A DNA stretch of 64,000 bases from the NCBI GenBank assembly GCA_022819985.1, contig JAJEGH010000043.1, positions 1 to 64,000 on the forward strand, in the 5' to 3' direction. The notes below the pieces were generated by a model that was not told the DNA's origin, searched no databases, and saw only the letters and a program-made list of their open reading frames with translations. Shown here one piece after another: positions 1 through 6,291 of this stretch (position 1 is its first letter; the number at the start of each line of letters is the position of its first letter). This DNA comes from Alphaproteobacteria bacterium (GTDB lineage: Bacteria > Pseudomonadota > Alphaproteobacteria > Bin65). Both the position numbers and the translations under genes were made by a program.

Positions 1-126
1 CTGTTGCGCGACGCCGCAGAACGGACCGCCGAAGCGACCTGGCAGCGCATCGGCGCCCTGCTCGACCGCTTCTCACCGGCCGAATGCGCAAACTACTTCA
101 GAAATGCAGGATACGCTTCCGAATAA
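1..126 (+). pseudogene. IS630-family transposase, C-terminal end (cut by window edge)
   Basis: The first frame is open from base 1 to a TAA at 124-126. It encodes 41 residues ending in FSPAECANYFRNAGYASE, which resembles the extreme C-terminus of IS630-type DDE transposases (the 'ECxNYFxxAGY' tail). The catalytic core lies upstream of the window, so I cannot tell whether the copy is intact. It neighbours intergenic repeats and a site-specific recombinase, which fits an accessory or mobile region at this edge. The call rests on recognising this tail only. Confidence 0.75.
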
Positions 127-150
127 AATCATCACGCTCTAAATGCCGGA

Positions 151-229
151 GCCTGTGGCGTCGACGGAGCGCCGACCGGGTTTCTCGACTCCGCCCCGGC
201 CGGGGGCCGGGGCTCCGGTCGAAATGACG
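151..229. repeat. Family C palindromic intergenic repeat, half copy
   Basis: This segment carries the same core as two other places in the window (430-600 and 58679-58859): a GTCGACGGAGCGCC block, then GGTTTCTC-ACTCCGCCCC, a CCGGCC/GGCCGG palindrome, and GGGGCTCCGGTCGAAAT. Only the right arm is present here. The copies are too similar to be chance and none contains a convincing gene. Confidence 0.8.
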
Positions 230-244
230 GGAGGGGATTCGGTG

Positions 245-274
245 TGTCATGAAATGTCATGATTCGTCATGCGG
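245..274. repeat. 10-bp phased TGTCATG array, three units
   Basis: Three consecutive 10-bp units begin TGTCATGAAA, TGTCATGATT and CGTCATGCGG. The same order of units (…GAAA, then …GATT or …GTTC, then CGTCA…) recurs near 58589 and 59022. The exact 10-bp period places each unit on the same face of the helix. No gene overlaps it convincingly. Confidence 0.8.
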
Positions 275-324
275 CGGCTCTCTGCGCTCCGACCGTCGTT
301 CCGGCCGGGAGAGTGTGTCGGCGG

Positions 325-386
325 TTGGAATTATGAACTATATATCCGCTTTATTACCTTTTTCAAGAAACAAAAAGGGTAATTAC
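325..386. other. AT-rich conserved intergenic segment, copy 1
   Basis: An abrupt AT-rich stretch in otherwise G+C-rich DNA begins TTGGAATTATG and continues through CTATATAT. It contains an imperfect hairpin (ATTACC-TTTTT pairing with AAAAAGGGTAAT, 353-383). A clearly related segment starts at 59101 with TTGGAATTTTG and CTATATAT. Both copies lie near TGTCATG arrays and family C repeats. The function is unknown; a promoter, a small RNA or the end of a repeat element are all possible. Confidence 0.6.
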
Positions 387-429
387 AGACCGCATCGACC
401 CGTGTCCCGGAAACCGCCCGACCCCTCCC

Positions 430-600
430 GTCATTTCGACCGAAGCGTAGCGAGTGGAGAAATCCGGCCAGGGACGGGGGCCGGGCAGAGGTACAGCCTT
501 GTGGCGTCGACGGAGCGCTCGCCAGGTTTCTCCACTCCGCCCCGGCCCGGGGGCCCGGGCTCCGGTCGAAATAGCCTGCCCTGAGCGGAGCCGAAGGGAC
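430..600. repeat. Family C palindromic intergenic repeat, full copy
   Basis: The left arm GTCATTTCGACCGAAGCG…GTGGAGAAATCC is inverted against the right arm GGTTTCTCCACTCCGCC…CTCCGGTCGAAAT. The copy ends in CCTGCCCTGAGCGGAGCCGAAGG. The matching full copy is at 58679-58859. The unit would fold into a long imperfect hairpin, as REP/BIME-type elements do. Together with the smaller repeats at 151-386 it fills the gene-free stretch between the transposase tail and the integrase. Confidence 0.8.
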
Positions 601-620
601 GGGGGAGGGGCGCGCGCCGG

Positions 621-1895
621 TTACGGCTCGAAGCGGGGGGCGCGCTGCGCTTCGCCGGTCTCTTCCCCCGGCGCCTCCCCCGGCGCCTCGCCGGCAGTCC
701 CGGCGCGTTCGTTGAGGCTGTCGCCGATGCTGTCGGCGATCCGGGCGGCGGCGCTCTGGATCGAGTTCCGGGCGAGGTGGGCGTAGCGGGCGGTGGTCTG
801 GACCTGGGTGTGGCCGAGCAGCTTGCCGATCATGGTCAGGCTCTCGCCGAGCGCCAGGGCGCGCGAGGCGAAGCTGTGGCGCAGGTCGTGGATGCGCACA
901 TCGTCCAGCCCGGCGCGATGGCGGAGGATGCTCCAGGGCCGCTGCAGGTTCGCGCGATGGGCGCCGGGAAACCGGCCCGGGAAGACAAAGGGGCTGCCCG
1001 CCGCGCGGGGCAGCGACGCCAGCACCGCCCGCGCCTCCGGCGACAGCGGCACGGACCGGCTGCCGGTCTTGGCGTCGGGCAGCTCGATCTCGTCCGCCGC
1101 GACATGCTCCCAGCGCAGGCTGCAGATCTCCCCCATCCGGCAGCCGGTCAGCAGCAGCAGGCGGATCGCGGCGACCGCCGACGGCATTTCGCTTTCGGCC
1201 GCGCGCAGCACCGCGCCCAGGCGCGCCATCTCTTCCGGCGACAGGAACCGCTCCCGCTTGTGCTCCTTGTACTGCTTGACGTGCCGGCACGGGTTGGTGC
1301 CGTCCGGCCGCCAGCCCCAGACCTCGGCGAGGGTGAACATCTTGGAGAGGACGCCGAGCATCCGGTTGGCCTGGTAGGGCGTGGCGCGCAGGGCATGGTG
1401 CAGTTCCGCCACGTCCTTGCGCCGGGCCTCGCCGGCCGGCAGGCCGCCCAGCGCCGGGACGATCAGCTTCTCCACCATCCGGCGGTAGTGCGCCTGGGTG
1501 CGCGGCTTGCAGTGCACCGGGACATAATCCTCCAGGAACCGGCGCCCGAGGTCCGCCACCGACGGCTCCTGCCCCTCTTCCTGCCCATCCGGACCTCCGC
1601 GCGGATCGATGCCCTGCTTCGCCAGCGCCGCGAGCCGCTGCGCCTGCCGCCGCGCCTCGTCGGCGCCCATACTCCCGCTGCCGATCTTCCCGTTGTGGGG
1701 CGCGCCGCAGGGCCCGAGGGTGAACCAGCGCAGCCGGCCGCGCACGCGGGTCTGGAACACCCAGGTCTTCCGGCCCGACGCCCGGACCCGGAGGCCGAAA
1801 CCGGTCAGCTCCGCGTCCCAATAGACGGTGTCGCCGTTGTTTGCCGGGATCGCGCCGGCCGTGCGGTCGGTCAGTCTGGAAATCCGTTTCGCCAT
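621..1895 (-). CDS. Tyrosine recombinase / integrase
   Basis: This 424-residue phage/ICE-type integrase is read from the ATG at 1895 (MAKRISRLTDR). An upstream in-frame ATG at 2027 exists, but its extra 44 residues do not look like integrase. An N-terminal DUF4102-like arm-binding part comes first (VYWDAELTGFGLRVRASGRKTW), then a core-binding domain and a catalytic domain. The catalytic residues are visible: R253 (TGCRMGE), K276, H336 and R339 (HDLRHSFAS), H362 (LLGHTQ) and nucleophile Y371 (ARYAHL). The C-terminal tail has a short GEAPGEAPGEE repeat made by duplicated DNA. It lies beside a porin lacking its 5' end, so it may belong to an element inserted there. All key residues are present, so it is probably active. 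Confidence 0.94.
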   Translation of the reverse strand: MAKRISRLTDRTAGAIPANNGDTVYWDAELTGFGLRVRASGRKTWVFQTRVRGRLRWFTLGPCGAPHNGKIGSGSMGADEARRQAQRLAALAKQGIDPRGGPDGQEEGQEPSVADLGRRFLEDYVPVHCKPRTQAHYRRMVEKLIVPALGGLPAGEARRKDVAELHHALRATPYQANRMLGVLSKMFTLAEVWGWRPDGTNPCRHVKQYKEHKRERFLSPEEMARLGAVLRAAESEMPSAVAAIRLLLLTGCRMGEICSLRWEHVAADEIELPDAKTGSRSVPLSPEARAVLASLPRAAGSPFVFPGRFPGAHRANLQRPWSILRHRAGLDDVRIHDLRHSFASRALALGESLTMIGKLLGHTQVQTTARYAHLARNSIQSAAARIADSIGDSLNERAGTAGEAPGEAPGEETGEAQRAPRFEP

Positions 1896-1995
1896 GCCAT
1901 CCGGGCCTTTCCGCCAGCGCCGGACCCCTCCGGCCTGGCAAACAACCGGCAAACAGAATCGCCCGTTTCCGGATGAAAGATCGCCCGGTGCGGAT

Positions 1996-2030
1996 GCATT
2001 GAATTTGCGGGAATTGCAATAATTCAATGC
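1996..2030. promoter_or_regulatory. 10-bp perfect inverted repeat upstream of the integrase
   Basis: GCATTGAATT (1996-2005) is followed after 15 bases by its exact complement AATTCAATGC (2021-2030). The site lies 100 bp upstream of the integrase start and just before the porin sequence. It is AT-rich in a G+C-rich setting. It could be an operator for the integrase promoter or part of a recombination (att) site. Neither role is proven. Confidence 0.5.
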
Positions 2031-2090
2031 GTTACACGATTCCGAAGCTGCCGGATTCTACAGAATGAGGTCACGCTCCTCAAAAATCAG

Positions 2091-3482
2091 ATGAAGCAGG
2101 CCATGATGGCCAAGCCGGCGGACAAGACCGTCGTTTCCGGCAACAGCCGGGTGAAGGTCACGCTGTACGGTTTTGTCAACCGGGCGGTCCGGTTTGCGTC
2201 TTCGGGCAGCAAGTCGGATTTCCACAGCATCGACAACGACGAAAGCCCATCGCGCCTCGGCGCCCGGGCCGTCGGAGCCTTGAACAAGAGCACGTCGGCG
2301 GCCGCGCTGATCGAAGTCGACATGGCGACCGATGGCGGCCGCTACGGGACCGGCTTCAACGTGGACGGCAGCCAGGGTAGCGGCGGGAACGTCACCCTGC
2401 GCCATTCCGTCGTCGACCTGTCCAACAAGGACCTCGGCACGATTTCGGTCGGCCACAGCGTGATGGCCCATGTCTCGGCGATCTTCACCGGTTTCCAGGG
2501 CGCCGGCATGGCGTTCGAAGTCGGAACGACGGGCACCGGCCTTGTGCCGTCCTCGGACAAGATGGTCGCAGACGGCCGCATCGGCATTCCGGGGAATGTC
2601 AATCCGAACCGCGAAAACCGCCTCCTGTATCGCACGCCGAACCTGATGGGCATCTCGCTGGCGGCGTCGCTCAACCAGGCCAAGGGCTACTCCGTGGGCA
2701 TGAGCTTCACGAGCCCGGCTTCCCTGTCGAAGGATGTCAGCCTCAAAGTCGGCGCCGGCTATCGCGCGCAGCCGGACAGCGGCCCTGGCGGCGACACCAA
2801 CACTTTCGGCGTGTCGGGCGGCGTCCAGCACAACCCGTCGGGCCTGAGCGTCAACGGCGTCTATGTCCAGTCGCTGACGAAGGCCGGGATGACCGCGCCG
2901 ACGCCTTTGATGCACGGCTCTTTTCAAACTGGTTTGGGTAGTGATGCAACTGACCCCGCTGACGACGTATATACGCGTGGCCGCATCCTCGCCAAGGCTG
3001 CGACGCCCGTGCCCAGTTCCAAGCGCACCGGCTGGGCGGCCGACGTTTCGTGGACCGGCAAGCTGATCGAGGCCGGCAGCACCAGTGTCACGATCGGCTA
3101 CGGTTCCTACAAGAAGGGGGACTACGCCAATACCAAGAACTACTGGATCGCGGCCAACCAGCAGATCGACAGCGCCGCGGCCGACCTCTATTTCGGCGTG
3201 TCCTACGACACCGGCGACGGGGTGTATACGGTGGCGCACAAAGCGAGCGGTGCTGCCGACGCTCCTGTTCCTGCTGGCTCAGTCGATGGCACCACCGGCG
3301 TTTTCACTCCCACTCCACTTGACGCGAACGCCAATTTCGACACGACCTGCGGTGCCGCGTCCTGGGATGCCACCCTTAACACCGGCGCCGGAGGTGTTTC
3401 CGGCGTTCAGAACGGCGACAAGTGCTCCCAAGAACGCGACGGCGTGCTGGTGATCCTCGCCGGCGTCCGCATCAAGTTCTAG
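2091..3482 (+). CDS. Outer-membrane porin, apparently 5'-truncated
   Basis: The 463-residue product resembles trimeric 16-stranded porins of alphaproteobacteria: VKVTLYGFVNRAV at the first strand, repeated amphipathic strands, GTISVGH, and a C-terminal strand VLVILAGVRIKF ending in aromatic F, the usual BAM signal. No signal peptide follows the first ATG. In-frame codons upstream of the ATG (from about 2055) read LQNEVTLLKNQMKQ, the kind of coiled segment such porins carry after the signal peptide, but no start or signal sequence lies before it. I infer that the real 5' end was removed, probably by the neighbouring integration event. If so, the gene is a remnant or needs a borrowed start. Confidence 0.8.
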   Translation: MKQAMMAKPADKTVVSGNSRVKVTLYGFVNRAVRFASSGSKSDFHSIDNDESPSRLGARAVGALNKSTSAAALIEVDMATDGGRYGTGFNVDGSQGSGGNVTLRHSVVDLSNKDLGTISVGHSVMAHVSAIFTGFQGAGMAFEVGTTGTGLVPSSDKMVADGRIGIPGNVNPNRENRLLYRTPNLMGISLAASLNQAKGYSVGMSFTSPASLSKDVSLKVGAGYRAQPDSGPGGDTNTFGVSGGVQHNPSGLSVNGVYVQSLTKAGMTAPTPLMHGSFQTGLGSDATDPADDVYTRGRILAKAATPVPSSKRTGWAADVSWTGKLIEAGSTSVTIGYGSYKKGDYANTKNYWIAANQQIDSAAADLYFGVSYDTGDGVYTVAHKASGAADAPVPAGSVDGTTGVFTPTPLDANANFDTTCGAASWDATLNTGAGGVSGVQNGDKCSQERDGVLVILAGVRIKF

Positions 3483-3513
3483 GCGGACAGCGGCGTAACG
3501 GGAGCGCGATCCG

Positions 3514-3858
3514 GTGATCCGTCTTCTCTCGCTCGCGGCCGTCGCCGCCCTGGCCCTGACGGCCGGCGCCTGCGCCACCGCCTCCGGCGGGAAATCCCCG
3601 GCGGAGGGGGCGGCCGTCGCCACCGCCAAGGCAGACCCCGGAGCGACATCCGGGGCAGGCGGAGAGGAAACCGGGAAGAAGAAGCCCTGGTGGCGGCTGT
3701 CGCAATACAGCCGCGGGCCGGCTTACGAGTCCCGGGAAGACCGGTACAGGAAGCGGCCGGGCCTGCTCAGCGGCAAGGAGGGCGGCTTCGTCCTCTACCG
3801 CGAGGGCGAAGCGGGCGGGTCTTCCGACCCGTCGAAGCCCAGCAAAGTCCGGCGCTGA
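3514..3858 (+). CDS. Small lipoprotein, unknown function
   Basis: The product is 114 residues with a short hydrophobic signal (MIRLLSLAAVAALALTAGAC) whose lipobox LTAGAC places the acylated cysteine at residue 20. The rest is low-complexity, rich in Gly, Ala, Lys and Glu, with a conserved-looking patch KKKPWWRLSQYSRGPAYESREDRY. It has no recognisable catalytic domain. It starts 32 bp after the porin stop and is followed by a strong terminator. It is likely anchored in the inner or outer membrane. Function not recognised. Confidence 0.75.
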   Translation: MIRLLSLAAVAALALTAGACATASGGKSPAEGAAVATAKADPGATSGAGGEETGKKKPWWRLSQYSRGPAYESREDRYRKRPGLLSGKEGGFVLYREGEAGGSSDPSKPSKVRR

Positions 3859-3886
3859 CCGGAACCGCTCCCATAAAGAACCCTCA

Positions 3887-3917
3887 AGGCCCGGATGGCG
3901 ACATCCGGGCCTTTTTT
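3887..3917 (+). terminator. Rho-independent terminator after the lipoprotein gene
   Basis: AGGCCCGGATG (3887-3897) pairs perfectly with CATCCGGGCCT (3902-3912) across a GCGA tetraloop, and a run of T follows. It lies about 30 bp after the lipoprotein stop. Confidence 0.92.
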
Positions 3918-3996
3918 CTGCGCGCGGCCGGCGGGGCGTGCGGATCGAACCGGGCGCCGGTGGACAGGCGTTCGGCGGCAGTGCTAGTTTCGCGGC

Positions 3997-4215
3997 ATGG
4001 AGGCCGATATCGCCACCGTCGCAACGCTGTTCGCCGCCCTGGCGATGCTGCAGGTCGGCCTGTTCGCCTGGCTGCGCGCCGACATGCGCCGCATGGAAGA
4101 ACGCCTGCGCGACGACGCCCGACGCATGGAAGAGCGCCTGTGCAGCGAAATCGCCGCCTCGGGAGAGCGACTGCGCGGCAAAATCGCCGGCCGCGCCCGC
4201 CAGGCCGCCGAATAG
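3997..4215 (+). CDS. Small membrane protein with coiled-coil tail
   Basis: The product is 72 residues. One transmembrane helix lies near the N-terminus (IATVATLFAALAMLQVGLFAWL), followed by a charged helix with a duplicated MEERL…DDARRMEERL stretch that should form a coiled coil. The architecture matches the two tandem small proteins at 57211-57676 (one membrane helix, then a heptad helix), although the sequences differ. The gene stands alone between a terminator and a repeat. Function unknown; coding status is moderately supported by that shared architecture. Confidence 0.6.
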   Translation: MEADIATVATLFAALAMLQVGLFAWLRADMRRMEERLRDDARRMEERLCSEIAASGERLRGKIAGRARQAAE

Positions 4216-4240
4216 CGCGCGGGCAGGCGCCCCTTCGCCC

Positions 4241-4442
4241 CTTCGATACGCCCCGGCCCTTCGATACGCCCCGGCCCCGGGGGGCCGGGGCTACTCAGGA
4301 TGAGGAGGAGGGGTGTGTTGAGGCATTTGAACTCCCACCAACCTCCTCCCTCATCCCGAGTAGGCGCGCTTGCGCGCCGTATCGAGGGGCCGAGTAGGCG
4401 CGCCAGCAGCCTGTCCCGAGCTTGTCGAAGGGCCGTATCGAG
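4241..4442. repeat. Family B long inverted repeat
   Basis: The left arm CTTCGATACG…GGGGCTACTCAGGATGAGG is inverted against CCTCATCCCGAGTAGGCGCG…CCGTATCGAGG (ending near 4386). An extra GAGTAGGCGCG…GTATCGAG half follows. A second family B copy is at 41331-41438. Two direct CCTG(T/C)CC(C/T)GAGCTTGTCGAAGG units (4410-4431, 4445-4466) adjoin it. Together these fill the space between the small membrane protein and tesA. No gene is supported here. Confidence 0.8.
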
Positions 4443-4504
4443 AGCCTGCCCTGAGCTTGTCGAAGGGGGGCCGGACGCTTCCGCCGCCCCGCGAAGATTT
4501 TCCC

Positions 4505-4528
4505 GGCCCGGACGGCGCCGTCCGGGCC
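4505..4528. terminator. Perfect G+C palindrome downstream of tesA
   Basis: A 24-bp perfect palindrome (half site GGCCCGGACGGC) lies 11 bp beyond the tesA stop codon. It has no strong T-run on either side (a short AAAA/TTTT lies on the left), so it may be a weak or Rho-assisted bidirectional terminator. Confidence 0.45.
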
Positions 4529-4538
4529 TTGCTCTGCC

Positions 4539-5438
4539 CTATCCGGCGGGGCGGGCGAGCAGTTTTTCGACGAAGGGCAGGATGCGTTCGACGATCGCGG
4601 CGACGCCGGCGGCGTTCGGGTGGATGAGGTCGGGCTGGTTCAGCGCCGGATCCAGCGCCACGCCGTCGAGGAAGAAGGGATAGAGCACCGCGCCGTAGCG
4701 CTGCGCCAGTTCCGGCCAGGCGCGGTTGAAGGCGCGTTCGTATTCCGGGCCGAGATTGCGCGGCGCCTTCATCCCGGCGAGCAGGACGGGGATGTTGCGC
4801 GTCTTCAGCCGCGCCAGGATGGCCGCGAGATTGGCCCGGGTTTCGGCGGGATCGAGGCCGCGCAGGCCGTCGTTGCCGCCGAGCGCGACGAGGACGAAAT
4901 CCGGCTTCGAGGCCAGGGCCCAGGCGAGCCGGGCCCGCCCGCCGGCCGTCGTGTCGCCGGAGATGCTGCCGTTCAGGACGCGGATGTCGTGGCCGCGCCG
5001 GCGCAGCGCCGCCTCCAGCCGCGGGACGAAGCCGCGTTCCGCCGGCAGGCCGAAACCGGCGCCCAGACTGTCGCCCAGCACCAGCAGCGTGCGGCCGCCC
5101 GCCTCCGCCGGCGACGCGAAGGCGAGGCCGCCCACCAGGGCGAGGGCGCACAGCCAGGGCGCTCCCCGGCAAATTCCCCCCTCCCCTTGGGGGAGGATCG
5201 TTCTGCGAAAAGGGCACTGATAAGATCCCCCTCCCCTTGGGGGAGGGGCAAGGGGAGGGGTCGGCCGCCGCCGCACCGATGTTCGATCCCTGCACCGCGA
5301 CAGGGTTCGCGGACCCTTCCCCCTAACCCCCTCCCCCAAGGGGAGGGGGATTCGGGCGGCGCTTTTTGCGCTTTTCCGCAGAGGAGATCGAAAGGGAAAC
5401 CAACGCTTGATCCGGCGGCGGGCGGCCACATATGCCAT
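4539..5438 (-). CDS. tesA: TesA-type arylesterase / acyl-CoA thioesterase I; start uncertain
   Basis: This is an SGNH/GDSL hydrolase that cleaves acyl-CoA or short esters, normally periplasmic. Block I LLVLGDSLGAGFG gives the nucleophile Ser, ISGD and GGNDGLRG give the oxyanion Gly and Asn, and DLIHPNAAG gives the Asp-His pair. The mature part follows a hydrophobic stretch WLCALALVGGLAFASPAEA, a good signal-peptide core and cleavage site. No start codon with an RBS lies just before it. The nearest in-frame ATG (5438) is separated from the core by about 80 codons encoded by a C-rich palindromic element (LPLGEG, LPQGEG). Either the signal peptide was split by repeat insertion or an alternative start is used. 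The location, divergent from ybbA-ybbP, is the classical one for tesA. Confidence 0.85.
   Translation of the reverse strand: MAYVAARRRIKRWFPFRSPLRKSAKSAARIPLPLGEGVRGKGPRTLSRCRDRTSVRRRPTPPLAPPPRGGGSYQCPFRRTILPQGEGGICRGAPWLCALALVGGLAFASPAEAGGRTLLVLGDSLGAGFGLPAERGFVPRLEAALRRRGHDIRVLNGSISGDTTAGGRARLAWALASKPDFVLVALGGNDGLRGLDPAETRANLAAILARLKTRNIPVLLAGMKAPRNLGPEYERAFNRAWPELAQRYGAVLYPFFLDGVALDPALNQPDLIHPNAAGVAAIVERILPFVEKLLARPAG
5175..5385. repeat. Family A MITE-like element overlapping the tesA 5' end
   Basis: The terminal inverted repeat TCTGCGAAAAG (5202-5212) matches CTTTTCCGCAGA (5371-5382) with one inserted base. Inside lie inverted CCCCTCCCC-TTGGGGGAGGGG palindromes. One further palindrome (5177-5197) lies just outside. 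GATCG occurs at 5196-5200 and 5386-5390, a possible short target duplication. The element is open in the tesA reading frame. Confidence 0.75.
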
Positions 5439-5565
5439 GGCGGAAACCCCGTGATTTGCCGACGGTATCGTGCCGGCCCGGTTCGTGGGATACCCCCCAT
5501 CTAGGGATCGCGCCGCCGGGATTCCATGAGCGGCGCGTTCAAACGGCAGAGCGTCCGGACCGCCG

Positions 5566-6291
5566 ATGATCGAACTGTCCAATATCCATCTGCGCCTGCC
5601 CAGCCTGGCCGGGGAGGTGCATATCCTGCGCGGCATCGACCTGTCGCTGGCGGCCGGCGAGGCGGCGGCGCTGGTCGGCCCGTCGGGCTCGGGCAAGTCG
5701 ACCCTGATGATGGTGCTCGCCGGGCTGGAGCGGCCGAGCGAGGGGACGGTCGCCGTCGCCGGGCAGGAGCTGACGGCGATGGGCGAGGACGCGCTCGCCC
5801 TGTTCCGGCGCGACCATATCGGCATCGTCTTCCAGAATTTCCATCTGGTGCCGACCATGACGGCGCTGGAGAACGTCGCCATGCCGCTCGAATTCGCCGG
5901 CCGGGCCGACGCCTTCGACCTGGCGGGCGACGGGCTGGCGCAGGTCGGCCTGTCCCACCGGCTGTCGCACTATCCGGCCCAGTTGTCCGGCGGCGAGCAG
6001 CAGCGCGTCGCGCTCGCCCGGGCCTGTGCGGCGCGGCCGCGGCTGATCCTGGCCGACGAGCCGACCGGCAATCTGGACGGCGATACCGGAGGGGCGGTCA
6101 TGGACCTGCTGTTCCGCCTGCGCGACGAGCTGGACCTGACGCTGTTGCTGATCACCCATGAGACCGGGCTGGCCGGGCGCTGCGGCCGGATCGTGCGCAT
6201 GGCCGACGGCAAGATCGCCGACCGCGGGGCCGATTTCGAAGCGGCGCCGGCGGCAACGGTCGCGGCTGCATCGGCCGCCGCGGCCGAATGA
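5566..6291 (+). CDS. ybbA: ABC transporter ATP-binding protein, YbbA/LolD family
   Basis: The 241-residue ATPase has Walker A GPSGSGKS (38-45), Q-loop VFQNFHLVP, signature LSGGEQQ (140-146), Walker B LILADEP (160-166) and an H-loop ITHE. The spacing is that of MacB/LolD-type ATPases, which act with FtsX-fold permeases rather than as importers. Its stop overlaps the start of the permease gene by 4 bp (ATGA), so the two are translationally coupled. A short Ala-rich tail follows the domain. In this family the pair is thought to act on envelope lipids or lipoproteins; the substrate is unknown. Confidence 0.93.
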   Translation: MIELSNIHLRLPSLAGEVHILRGIDLSLAAGEAAALVGPSGSGKSTLMMVLAGLERPSEGTVAVAGQELTAMGEDALALFRRDHIGIVFQNFHLVPTMTALENVAMPLEFAGRADAFDLAGDGLAQVGLSHRLSHYPAQLSGGEQQRVALARACAARPRLILADEPTGNLDGDTGGAVMDLLFRLRDELDLTLLLITHETGLAGRCGRIVRMADGKIADRGADFEAAPAATVAAASAAAAE

